Shown: in pieces, positions 16,700-24,120 of the stretch
How positions within the stretch are numbered: position 1 is the first letter of the stretch
Layout: each line of letters begins with the position of its first letter
Source: Pseudomonas sp. GD04019
Lineage (GTDB): Bacteria > Pseudomonadota > Gammaproteobacteria > Pseudomonadales > Pseudomonadaceae
Direction: 5' to 3'
Length of the DNA stretch: 36,408 nucleotides
Assembly: GCF_029837695.1 (NCBI RefSeq)
Contig: NZ_JAOEEA010000019.1
Coordinates: 1-36,408, forward strand
Program-made: the position numbers and the translations under genes
The notes under the pieces: generated by a model
The model's input: only the letters and a program-made list of their open reading frames with translations
Told to the model about the DNA's origin: nothing
The model's database searches: none

Positions 16700-17254
16700 A
16701 TGACCACGACCCTGAGCAGCGAACGCCTGATCCTGCGTCCCTGGCGCGACGACGATCTGGATGCCCTGGCGGCCATGTGCGCCGATCCCGAGGTGATGGC
16801 GCATTTTCCCGCCGTGCTGGACCGCGCCGGCAGTGCCGAGCTGCTCGGCAAGCTGATGGCGCATCAGGTCGAGCATGGCTTCACCTTCTGGTGCCTGGAG
16901 CGGCGCGAGGATGCTGCCGTGATTGGTTTCACCGGGCTGGCGCCGGTCGGCTTCGCTGCGCCCTTCGTGCCGGCGGTGGAGACCGGCTGGCGTCTGGCTC
17001 GGCCGTTCTGGGGCCAGGGTTATGCGCTGGAGGCGGCGCGGCGTTCGTTGCAGTTCGCCTTCGAGGAGCTTGGTCTGGAGCAGGTGGTGGCCTTTACCGT
17101 TCCGGCCAATCGACGCTCCTGGGGCGTGATGGAGCGCCTGGGCATGTGCCGCGATCCGGCCGATGACTTCGAGCATCCGAACCTGCCAGCCGGGCATCCA
17201 TTGCGCCCGCATCTGCTCTATCGCATCACGCAGGAGAACTGGCATGGACGCTGA
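16700..17254 (+). CDS. RimJ-type GNAT N-acetyltransferase
   Basis: A 184-residue single-domain GNAT (Acetyltransf_3 type) that would transfer acetyl from acetyl-CoA to an amine. SERLILRPWRDDDLD (7-21) is the usual N-terminal motif. GWRLARPFWGQGYALEA (96-112) is the acetyl-CoA pyrophosphate-binding loop, and NRRSWGVMERLGM (137-149) the C-terminal motif. It is the first gene of a four-gene overlapping unit; the next gene starts 11 bp before this stop. It is divergent from the deacetylase-family gene, an acetylase-deacetylase neighbourhood that may be coincidental. Substrate unknown. Confidence 0.9.
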   Translation: MTTTLSSERLILRPWRDDDLDALAAMCADPEVMAHFPAVLDRAGSAELLGKLMAHQVEHGFTFWCLERREDAAVIGFTGLAPVGFAAPFVPAVETGWRLARPFWGQGYALEAARRSLQFAFEELGLEQVVAFTVPANRRSWGVMERLGMCRDPADDFEHPNLPAGHPLRPHLLYRITQENWHGR

Positions 17255-18854
17255 GCAGCAGGTGCGTGCCTATCACGCGCTGAGCAAGCACGCGCCGAAC
17301 GCCTATGCGCCGGGGCCCGGTCAGCTGGATTGGGCGACCCAGCCGGCGCCATTTCGTCGCTACGCCGGTAGCCGTCTGCTCGAGTTGTGGCAGCGCCCAC
17401 TGGAGGAGACGCCGGGTTACGACACGCCCTTCGCCGGGCCACTGGGCGAGCCGCAACCGCTGAGCCGCGCCAGCCTCTCGCAGCTGCTGTACGACAGCCT
17501 GGCGCTGTCGGCCTGGAAGGAGGCCGGTGGCAATCGCTGGGCGCTGCGGGTCAATCCGTCGTCCGGCAATCTGCATCCGAGCGAGGCCTATCTACTGCTG
17601 CCGCCTGGCAGCGTCGAGGAGCCGGGGCTGCTGGCGCATTACGCGCCGGATGCTCATGGCCTGGAGGTGCGCGCCGAGCTGCCGGCGCCGCTGGGCGAGC
17701 AACTGGCGGCGGCGTTGCCGGCTGGCGGCTTCCTGCTGGGGCTGGCCAGCATTGCCTGGCGCGAGGCCTGGAAATACGGCGAGCGCGCCTATCGCTACTG
17801 CCAGCACGACCTGGGGCATGCGCTGGCGTGCCTGAGCATCGCCGCCGCCATCCAGGGCTGGCAGGTGCGCGTGCTGCGCGGCGTGGCCGAGGCACGGCTG
17901 GATGGCCTGCTGGGGCTGGATCGCGACGGCTTCCACGAGGCCGAGCATGGCGACTGCCTGCTGTGGATCGGTCCATTAACCGAGGAGTTTTCTTTGCCTG
18001 AAACGCTGCTGCGCGGCCTGGCCGCGCTGGAGCTGGGCGGCACGCCCAATCGCCTGTCACGCCAGTATCGCGAGTGGCCGGAGCTGGCGCGGGTGCATGC
18101 ACTGTGCCGGGCGCCGGCGTTGCCGAGCCTGAGCTGGCAGGCCGCGGCTGGGCGGCGGGGCGACGATAATCTCGGCCTGCCACTGCGGCCGATCCTGCAT
18201 CGGCGACGCAGTGCCCAGGCCTTCGACAGCCGCTCCGGCATCCAGGCCGAGCTGCTGTTTGCCTGGCTGCGTCGCTTGTTGCCGGAGAACTCGCCGGTGC
18301 CCTTCGCGGCGAGCGGCGAGGCCGCCCAAGTCGATCTGCTGCTGTTCGTTCACCGTGTGCAGGGGCTGGAGTCGGGCCTGTATTGGTTGGCCCGCTGCGA
18401 TCGCCAGCCCCAGCCGGAAGGACTGCGCGGCGACTTTGCCTGGCAGCGGGTGCACGCCGAGCTGCCGCTGTATCACCTGCTGGAGGGCGACGCCCGTGGC
18501 CTGGCCGGCTTCCTCTCCTGCGGCCAGGACATCGCCAGCGACGGCTGCGTGGCCCTGGCCATGCTGGCACGCTTCGATGCGGCGCTGGCCGAGGGGCCGT
18601 GGCGCTATCCGCGGTTGTACTGGGAGTGCGGGCAGATCGGCCAGTTGCTGTATCTGGAGGCCGAGGCGGCGGGGTTGTCTGGCACCGGTATCGGCTGCTT
18701 CTTCGACGATCAGGTGCACGAATTGCTGGAACTGGCCGACAGCCGCTGGCAAAGCCTTTACCATTTCACGATTGGCCGCGCGGTGTGGGACGAACGCCTC
18801 ACCAGCGCGCCAGCCTATAACGAATTGCGTGTGCCGCCGAGGAGCGATGTATGA
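17244..18854 (+). CDS. Tandem-domain SagB/ThcOx-like nitroreductase-family protein
   Basis: A 536-residue protein that reads as two consecutive nitroreductase-fold domains. The first (about 75-245) has SSGNLHPSEAYLLL (106-119) and KYGERAYRYCQHDLGHA (177-193), both typical of SagB-type oxidoreductases. The second (about 312-525) begins with ILHRRRSAQAF, the RRS element that binds FMN phosphate, and ends with the GLSGTGIGCFFDD region. Nitroreductases normally act as homodimers, so a fused pair may form an intramolecular dimer. No YcaO or precursor-peptide gene is adjacent, unlike azole-peptide clusters. AGGAG at 17232-17236 is seven bases before ATG. Stop overlaps the tesB start as ATGA. Confidence 0.85.
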   Translation: MDAEQQVRAYHALSKHAPNAYAPGPGQLDWATQPAPFRRYAGSRLLELWQRPLEETPGYDTPFAGPLGEPQPLSRASLSQLLYDSLALSAWKEAGGNRWALRVNPSSGNLHPSEAYLLLPPGSVEEPGLLAHYAPDAHGLEVRAELPAPLGEQLAAALPAGGFLLGLASIAWREAWKYGERAYRYCQHDLGHALACLSIAAAIQGWQVRVLRGVAEARLDGLLGLDRDGFHEAEHGDCLLWIGPLTEEFSLPETLLRGLAALELGGTPNRLSRQYREWPELARVHALCRAPALPSLSWQAAAGRRGDDNLGLPLRPILHRRRSAQAFDSRSGIQAELLFAWLRRLLPENSPVPFAASGEAAQVDLLLFVHRVQGLESGLYWLARCDRQPQPEGLRGDFAWQRVHAELPLYHLLEGDARGLAGFLSCGQDIASDGCVALAMLARFDAALAEGPWRYPRLYWECGQIGQLLYLEAEAAGLSGTGIGCFFDDQVHELLELADSRWQSLYHFTIGRAVWDERLTSAPAYNELRVPPRSDV

Positions 18855-19720
18855 GCCAAGTGCTGGATGATCTGGTGTCCCTGCTGAGCATGGAGCAGAT
18901 CGAGGAAAACCTGTTCCGTGGGCGCAGCCAGGACCTGGGCTTCCGTCAGCTGTTCGGTGGCCAGGTGCTCGGCCAGTGCGTGTCGGCGGCCAACCAGACG
19001 GTGGAGGAGGCGCGTCACGTCCATTCGCTGCATGGCTACTTCCTGCGCCCTGGCGATGCCAGCCTGCCGATCGTTTATCACGTCGACCGCGTGCGCGATG
19101 GCGGCAGCTTCAGCACCCGGCGGGTCACGGCGGTGCAGAAGGGCCAGCCGATCTTCTTCTGCTCGGCCTCGTTCCAGGCCGACGAGGACGGCTTCCACCA
19201 CCAGCTGCCGATGCCTGACGTGCCGGGGCCGGAGAACCTGCCCTCGGAGACCGACATCGCCCGCCAGGTGGCGCACCTGATCCCCGAGCGCATGCGCGAG
19301 CGGATGACCAGCGAGAAGCCGATCGAGATCCGCCCGGTCACCCGTATCAATCCCTTTGCCCCCGAGCCGTGCGACCCGGTGAAGTACGTGTGGTTCCGCG
19401 CCGCCGGTGAGCTGCCGGCCGAGCCGCAGCTGCACAAGCTGCTGCTGGCCTATGCCAGCGATTTCAATCTGCTGACCACCTCGATGCAGCCGCACGGCGT
19501 ATCGGTGTTCCAGAAGTTCATGCAGGTGGCCAGCCTCGACCACGCCCTGTGGTTCCACGCCGACCTGCGCATGGACGACTGGCTGCTGTACGCCATGGAC
19601 AGCCCCTGGGCCGGCAATGCCCGCGGCTTCTCCCGCGCCAGCATCTTCGACCGCAACGGGCGCCTGGTGGCGTCCTCGGCGCAGGAGGGGCTGACCCGCC
19701 TGCGCGAGGACTGGAAGTGA
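18851..19720 (+). CDS. tesB: Acyl-CoA thioesterase II (TesB)
   Basis: A 289-residue double-hotdog thioesterase that hydrolyses medium/long-chain acyl-CoA to fatty acid and CoA. The catalytic triad positions of the E. coli enzyme are recognisable: D204 in YASDFNLL, S228 in SLDHALWFH (Thr in E. coli) and Q278 in SSAQEGL. FGGQVLGQ (35-42) marks the N-terminal hotdog. Length is normal. GAGGAG lies six bases before ATG, and the start overlaps the previous stop. The last codons overlap the GTG start of the HAD gene, so translation is probably coupled through all four genes 16700-20367. Confidence 0.95.
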   Translation: MSQVLDDLVSLLSMEQIEENLFRGRSQDLGFRQLFGGQVLGQCVSAANQTVEEARHVHSLHGYFLRPGDASLPIVYHVDRVRDGGSFSTRRVTAVQKGQPIFFCSASFQADEDGFHHQLPMPDVPGPENLPSETDIARQVAHLIPERMRERMTSEKPIEIRPVTRINPFAPEPCDPVKYVWFRAAGELPAEPQLHKLLLAYASDFNLLTTSMQPHGVSVFQKFMQVASLDHALWFHADLRMDDWLLYAMDSPWAGNARGFSRASIFDRNGRLVASSAQEGLTRLREDWK

Positions 19721-20367
19721 CGAGTCGGGCGGGCGAAATCCGCTCGCGGGTTGCACCCGCCCTACAAACGGAAGTACGTCTGCGCGACTGCCGGCACTGG
19801 GTCTTCGATATGGACGGTACCCTGACGGTAGCCGTGCATGACTTTCCGGCGATCAAGCGCGCGCTCGGCATTCCCCAGGAGGAAGACATCCTCCACCACC
19901 TGGCCGCGCTGCCGGCGGACGAGGCGGCGGCCAAGCACGCCTGGCTGCTGGAGCACGAACGCGAACTGGCCATCGGCTCGGTGGCTGCACCCGGCGCGGT
20001 AGAGCTGGTGCGGGCGCTGCATGAGCGTGGCTGCCGTCTCGGCATCCTTACCCGCAACGCCCACGAACTAGCCCTGCTGACCCTGGCTGCCATCGGCCTC
20101 GGCGACTGCTTCGACACGGCCAATGTGATCGGCCGCGGCGAGGCGATTCCCAAGCCCGATCCGGATGGCCTGCTGCAACTGGCGGCACGCTGGGGTGTGG
20201 CACCGGGTGAGATGGTGATGGTCGGCGACTACCGCTTCGACCTCGACTGCGCCCGCGCCGCCGGCGCCCAGGGCGTGCTGGTCAACCTGCCGGACAATCC
20301 CTGGCCGGAGCTGACTGACATGCATGCGGTGGATTGCGGGGCGCTGCTGGATCAACTCACTCGGTAG
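19717..20367 (+). CDS. HAD-family phosphatase (phosphoglycolate phosphatase-like)
   Basis: A 216-residue HAD hydrolase. Motif I VFDMDGTLT contains nucleophile D31 and acid D33. Motif II is ILTRN, the lysine of motif III lies in IPKPDPDG, and motif IV is MVGDYRFDLDCA with a following GVLVN. A cap insertion follows motif I. The substrate is probably a small phosphate ester but is not identifiable. The GTG start overlaps the tesB stop (GTGA), with GAGGA six bases upstream. Residues 3-16 are encoded by a palindromic repeat (19724-19765), and conserved sequence only begins near residue 20. A shorter start is possible, but no ATG or good GTG lies between the repeat and motif I. Confidence 0.88.
   Translation: MTSRAGEIRSRVAPALQTEVRLRDCRHWVFDMDGTLTVAVHDFPAIKRALGIPQEEDILHHLAALPADEAAAKHAWLLEHERELAIGSVAAPGAVELVRALHERGCRLGILTRNAHELALLTLAAIGLGDCFDTANVIGRGEAIPKPDPDGLLQLAARWGVAPGEMVMVGDYRFDLDCARAAGAQGVLVNLPDNPWPELTDMHAVDCGALLDQLTR
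19724..19765 (+). repeat. Palindromic GGGCGGG repeat inside the HAD coding start
   Basis: The right half GCGGGTTGCACCCGCCCTAC (19746-19765) matches the right end of the repeat at 24101-24120 at 19 of 20 positions. The left half (GTCGGGCGGGCGAAATCCGC, 19724-19743) is an imperfect inverted copy. It is translated as part of the HAD N-terminus. Confidence 0.75.
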
Positions 20368-20385
20368 AGTTTCGCGCTGGCCAGG

Positions 20386-20493
20386 CCCTCACCCCTGGCC
20401 CCTCTCCCGGAGGGAGGGTGTGTGCAGGGAACTTCGGGGTGGTCACCCTCTCCCTTTGGGAGAGGGATGGGGCGGCCCGCGTAGGGTGAGGGG
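20386..20493 (+). repeat. CCCTCACCC-type inverted-repeat element, left copy
   Basis: Terminal inverted repeats CCCTCACCC (20386-20394) and GGGTGAGGG (20484-20492) enclose a CTCTCCCGGAGGGAG-like hairpin and a perfect 9-bp hairpin CCCTCTCCC-TTT-GGGAGAGGG (20446-20466). With the related element at 20896-21045 it brackets the DUF559 gene. It fills the space between the HAD and DUF559 genes. Confidence 0.85.
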
Positions 20494-20532
20494 CTGCTAG
20501 GCTGCACGGACCATCAGGAAAGGACTCCTGCT

Positions 20533-21042
20533 ATGTCACGACGCAAATCCCCGCTAGAACCCGACCAACTCGAATTCGCTCGTCAGCTCAGGCGCAAAGC
20601 CACCGATGCCGAGACGCTGCTCTGGCGCCACCTGCGTAGCCGTCAGTTGGCCGGTTGCAAGTTTCGCCGCCAGCACCCCGTGTCACCCTATGTGCTGGAT
20701 TTCTACTGTGAGGAGCTGCGCCTCGGCATCGAGCTGGATGGCGGGCAGCACTACACAGATGAGGGGGTGGAGCATGACGGCAGTTGTGCCGATTATCTGC
20801 TCAGCAGAGGCGTCCGGCTGCTGCGTTTCAGCAACCGGGACGTGCTTCTGGAGTTGCCAGCCGTGCTGGAAAGGATCTATCAGGAGGCCGCTTTTCCCTC
20901 ACCCCTGCGCGGGCCGCCCTGCCCCCTCTCCCGGAGGGAGAGGGGAAGTAAGGCAAACGGTCTCGGGAACCTGGAACCTGGAACCTGGGGCTCAGGGGCG
21001 GGGGAGTTCTCCCCTCTCCCCTTGGGAGAGGGGCAGGGGTGA
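20533..21042 (+). CDS. DUF559 / Vsr-like endonuclease-domain protein
   Basis: A 169-residue protein with a DUF559 domain (about 8-120), a PD-(D/E)XK nuclease-fold family related to very-short-patch-repair endonucleases. KFRRQHPV (43-50), YVLDFYC with D56, and GIELDGGQH with E67, D69 and H73 supply the expected catalytic residues, so activity is plausible. AGGAAAGGA precedes the ATG. The domain ends at residue 121. Residues 122-169 are translated repeat, because the right-hand inverted-repeat element begins exactly at 20896 and also supplies the TGA stop. The native length is therefore probably near 120 residues. DNA target and role unknown. Confidence 0.85.
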   Translation: MSRRKSPLEPDQLEFARQLRRKATDAETLLWRHLRSRQLAGCKFRRQHPVSPYVLDFYCEELRLGIELDGGQHYTDEGVEHDGSCADYLLSRGVRLLRFSNRDVLLELPAVLERIYQEAAFPSPLRGPPCPLSRRERGSKANGLGNLEPGTWGSGAGEFSPLPLGEGQG

Positions 21043-21045
21043 GGG
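20896..21045 (+). repeat. CCCTCACCCC-type inverted-repeat element, right copy
   Basis: Twelve-base perfect terminal inverted repeats, CCCTCACCCCTG (20896-20907) and CAGGGGTGAGGG (21034-21045), flank two perfect 10-bp hairpins CCCCTCTCCC/GGGAGAGGGG (20923-20945 and 21011-21033). Three tandem copies of GGAACCT (20966-20986) sit between the hairpins. It overlaps the 3' end of the DUF559 gene and provides its stop codon. Confidence 0.88.
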
Positions 21046-21065
21046 AGCCCTAAGCTCCTCGGACT

Positions 21066-22895
21066 TCAGTAGCGATACTCGCCACCCTGGATCGCCGTAT
21101 GCAGCTCGGCGTCCACCGCCACATAGCTCTCCGTGCCGGGTAGCCAGGCGTACAGCGGGTCGGCGCAGCGTGCGGGGTCGAAGCCCTGGTCCTTGAGCGG
21201 CGCCTTCTTGTGCTTGAAGGTGCCGGTGGTTTCCATCTTCTCGCTCAGGCGCAGGAACAGCGGCACCGCGTAGTGCGGCAGCTCGCGGCGCAGCTCAGTG
21301 AGCAGGCCCTGGAAGTCGAAGTCAGCGGGCGCGCGGTCCAGGCGGATGCAGGCCATGCCGGCGCGGCCGTTGGTGCCGGCGATCTCCACGCCGTAGACCA
21401 CCGCCTCGCCGACGCCTTCGATGCCATCGAGCACCGTTTCCACTTCGGTGGTGGAGACGTTCTCGCCCTTCCAGCGGAAAGTGTCGCCGAGGCGGTCGAC
21501 GAACTGCGCGTGGCGCCAGCCCTGGTGCAGCATCAGGTCACCGGTGTTGAACCAGGCATCGCCCGGCTTGAACACATCGCGCAGGATGCAGCTCTCGGTC
21601 TTGGCCGGGTCGGTATAGCCGTGGAAGGGGGTCTTCGCGGTGATCTCGCCGATCAACAGGCCGGGCTCGCCGGGCTTCACCCGCTGCAGGCGGCCGTGTT
21701 CGTCGCGTTGCGGCGCTTCGCTGTCACGGTCGTAGCGGACGATGGCGTAGGGGTAGGGGGTGACGCCCACCGTGTTGTCCAGGTTGAGCAGGTTGGTAAA
21801 GCCGATGTTGCCCTCGCTGGAGGCGTAGAACTCGACCACCCGTTCAATGCCGAAGCGCTGCTTGAAGGTGCCCCAGATGGCCGGGCGCATGCCGTTGCCG
21901 ACCATGATGCGCAGCGGGTTGTCGGCGTCGCCGGGGCTGGCCGGGCGGTCCAGCAGGTAGCGGCACAGCTCGCCGACATAGCCAAAGGCGGTGGCGCCGT
22001 GGCGGCGCACTTCGTCGAGGAAGCGGCTGGCGCTGAAGCGCCGCACCATGATCAGCGCCGCCCCGGCGGACAGCACCGAGCCCCAGCACACCACCATGGC
22101 GGTGGCGTGGTAGAAGGGCAGGCTGCAGTACAGGCGGTCGTAGCGGCCCAGGCGCACGGCGCCGAAACCGAAGATGCCGTAGCCCTTGAGGAAGCGCCCG
22201 TGGTTGAACACCACGGCCTTGGGCAGGCCGGTGGTGCCGGAGGTGTAGATGTAGAAGCAGGGATCCTCGGCCTGCACCGGGCGCGCCAGCGGCGGCTTGC
22301 TGTCTGCTTGCGCGGCCAGGTCGGCGGCCGGGTGCTGCCAGCCGCTCGGGGCCTGGCCGGGGTCGCGCCAGGTTGGGCGGTCGGCGAAGTAGTAGCGGCC
22401 CTCGGCCGGCAGCTGCAGTTGTTCCTGCACCTCTTCGAAGGCTGCGAGCAACTCCTCGCCGACCAGGGCGACGCGCGGCTTCACCAGGTTGATGCTGTGG
22501 GCCAGCACCTGGCCGCGCTGGCTGTTGTTGAGCAGCGCCACCACCACGCCGAGCTTGGCGCAGGCGGTGACGCAGGCCAGCAGCTCCAGGCGGTTGTCCA
22601 TCAGCAGCACGACGCAGTCGCCCTGTTCCAGGCCGCCGGCGCGTAGGCGGTGGGCCAGGCGGTTGGCCCACTGGTCGAACTCGGCGTAGGTCAGCTGTTC
22701 GTCGCCCTGGATCAGCGCGAGGCCGTCGGGGTTGCCGCGGGTGGCACGCTCCACGCAATCGGCCAGGCCGCCGACGGCACTACCGCGGGCGCGGCTGGCG
22801 AGGCGCAGGCCGCGGATGATGCCGGGCAGGCCGGCGAGCAGGTAGGGCACGCGCGACAGCAGGCGCGGCAGGGTGATAACGGCGGGATAGCTCAT
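21066..22895 (-). CDS. Long/very-long-chain acyl-CoA synthetase (FadD6/FATP type)
   Basis: A 609-residue ANL-superfamily enzyme that adenylates fatty acids with ATP and transfers them to CoA. The AMP-binding P-loop YTSGTTGLPK is at 217-226. YASSEGNIGF (mid-protein) and TGDLMLHQGW followed by DRLGDTFRWKGENV give the hinge and motor regions. TFKHKKAPLK near the C-terminus holds the lysine of the adenylation half-reaction. The VVEFYASSEGNIG form and the N-terminal hydrophobic segment resemble the VLACS/FATP branch rather than classical FadD. AGGATC precedes the ATG. Divergent from the AraC regulator, which may control it. Confidence 0.9.
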   Translation of the reverse strand: MSYPAVITLPRLLSRVPYLLAGLPGIIRGLRLASRARGSAVGGLADCVERATRGNPDGLALIQGDEQLTYAEFDQWANRLAHRLRAGGLEQGDCVVLLMDNRLELLACVTACAKLGVVVALLNNSQRGQVLAHSINLVKPRVALVGEELLAAFEEVQEQLQLPAEGRYYFADRPTWRDPGQAPSGWQHPAADLAAQADSKPPLARPVQAEDPCFYIYTSGTTGLPKAVVFNHGRFLKGYGIFGFGAVRLGRYDRLYCSLPFYHATAMVVCWGSVLSAGAALIMVRRFSASRFLDEVRRHGATAFGYVGELCRYLLDRPASPGDADNPLRIMVGNGMRPAIWGTFKQRFGIERVVEFYASSEGNIGFTNLLNLDNTVGVTPYPYAIVRYDRDSEAPQRDEHGRLQRVKPGEPGLLIGEITAKTPFHGYTDPAKTESCILRDVFKPGDAWFNTGDLMLHQGWRHAQFVDRLGDTFRWKGENVSTTEVETVLDGIEGVGEAVVYGVEIAGTNGRAGMACIRLDRAPADFDFQGLLTELRRELPHYAVPLFLRLSEKMETTGTFKHKKAPLKDQGFDPARCADPLYAWLPGTESYVAVDAELHTAIQGGEYRY

Positions 22896-23046
22896 GGCAG
22901 ATCCTGAGGTGTTGTTGTTATTCCCCGCAATCTACGCAAGGCCGCGGCGGGCTGTTGATAGCCTGCGGTCGCAAGGGACTGGCAATTCGTCTCAGGGTTG
23001 GCGCACACTCGGCCGCTCCCGCCACAGGTGAAAGGATTTGCCGACC

Positions 23047-24054
23047 ATGCTGGACTCCGCCCCGAGCGCCACCGCGTCGCTGCTGCTGGACCTGTACCAG
23101 AGCCTGCGCCAGCTGCAGCTGGTGGGGCCGGACGACCTCGCCGAGCTGGGCCTGGCGCCGGAGCCGCGCCTGGACCTGGAGGCGCGCATCCCGGTGGCCT
23201 GGCTGCTGCGCCTGTGGCAACTGGCGGCGGAACGTGGCGCACCGGCCGATATCGGTCTGCTCCTGGGCCAGCAGCGTGGCCTGCGCACCCGCGGCCCGGT
23301 GGCCAGCCTGGCGTCGATGAGCGCGACCATCGGCGAGGCGCTGCAGCTGTTCAGCCAGCACAGCCCGGTGATGAGCGAATGCGAGAACCTGCGCGTGGAG
23401 CTGCTCGGCGAGCGGGTGCGTATCTGCTTCCTGTTCACCGCGCCGTTGGTCAATCATCCGCCGGCCTGCGAATACAGCCTGAGCTCGGCCCTGTGTTGGG
23501 GCCGGCAGATGAGTGGCGTGCGCCTGCTGCCGTTGCTGGTGGGCTTCCGCCACATGCCGCTGGCCGGCTCCGCCAGTTACCGGCAGATACTCGGCTGCCC
23601 GGTGCGTTTCGGCGAACCGCTGGACTATATCGAGATGGCGGCAGAGGACATGCAGCTGCCGCTGCACAGCGGCAACGACTATCTCAAGGGCCTGCTGCTG
23701 CAGCGGGTCAGCGACATGCAGGCGCAGCTGCCGAGCCACCACAGCCTGCGCCAGCAGGTGCTGCACCTGATCGAACTGGGCCTGGTGGATGGCGCCTTCT
23801 CGGTGGAGGCGGTGGCGCAGCGGTTGCGCACCAGCCGGCAGACCTTGCACCGCCATTTGCGCGAGGAGGGCTGCAGCTTCTCCGAGCTGCTCGCCGAGGT
23901 GCGCCGCGAGCATGCGCTGCGGCGCCTGCAGCAGGCCGACTGCCGCATCGAGCAGCTCAGCCGCGAGCTGGGCTTCGCCGAACCGAGTGCCTTCTACAAG
24001 GCGTTCAAGGGCTGGTTCGGCGTGTCGCCCAAGGCTTACCAAGAAAGCCGGTAG
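23047..24054 (+). CDS. AraC-family transcriptional regulator (arabinose-binding N-domain type)
   Basis: A 335-residue regulator with an N-terminal ligand-binding domain of the PF12625 type (about 20-200) and a C-terminal double helix-turn-helix AraC domain (about 250-333). VAQRLRTSRQTLHRHL is the first HTH and LSRELGFAEPSAFYKAFK the second, conserved one. I start at ATG 23047 because AAAGGA (23031-23036) then has ten-base spacing; an upstream TTG at 23038 would be too close. Divergent from the acyl-CoA synthetase, so that gene is the natural target. Inducer unknown. The TAG stop lies inside the palindromic repeat beginning at 24051. Confidence 0.9.
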   Translation: MLDSAPSATASLLLDLYQSLRQLQLVGPDDLAELGLAPEPRLDLEARIPVAWLLRLWQLAAERGAPADIGLLLGQQRGLRTRGPVASLASMSATIGEALQLFSQHSPVMSECENLRVELLGERVRICFLFTAPLVNHPPACEYSLSSALCWGRQMSGVRLLPLLVGFRHMPLAGSASYRQILGCPVRFGEPLDYIEMAAEDMQLPLHSGNDYLKGLLLQRVSDMQAQLPSHHSLRQQVLHLIELGLVDGAFSVEAVAQRLRTSRQTLHRHLREEGCSFSELLAEVRREHALRRLQQADCRIEQLSRELGFAEPSAFYKAFKGWFGVSPKAYQESR

Positions 24055-24120
24055 GGCGGGTGAAACCGTGTCTGCGGGTTGCCTGAGACGCTACGTCGAC
24101 GCGGGTTTCACCCGCCCTAC
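24051..24120 (+). repeat. Palindromic repeat supplying both convergent stop codons
   Basis: GTAGGGCGGGTGAAACC (24051-24067) and its perfect inverted copy (24104-24120) flank about 36 bases that include further GCGGGTT pieces. The left GTAG provides the TAG stop of the AraC gene (24052-24054) and the right CTAC provides the TAG stop of the metallopeptidase gene on the other strand (24117-24119). It belongs to the same family as the repeat at 19724-19765. Confidence 0.9.

Noticed and set aside
21210..22646. A 478-codon plus-strand frame opposite the acyl-CoA synthetase
   Set aside because: Composition and lack of motifs mark it as the antisense shadow of a well-supported gene with intact AMP-binding motifs.
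23038..23046. TTG start for the AraC regulator
   Set aside because: It sits one base after AAAGGA, too close to be used; the ATG at 23047 has ten-base spacing.
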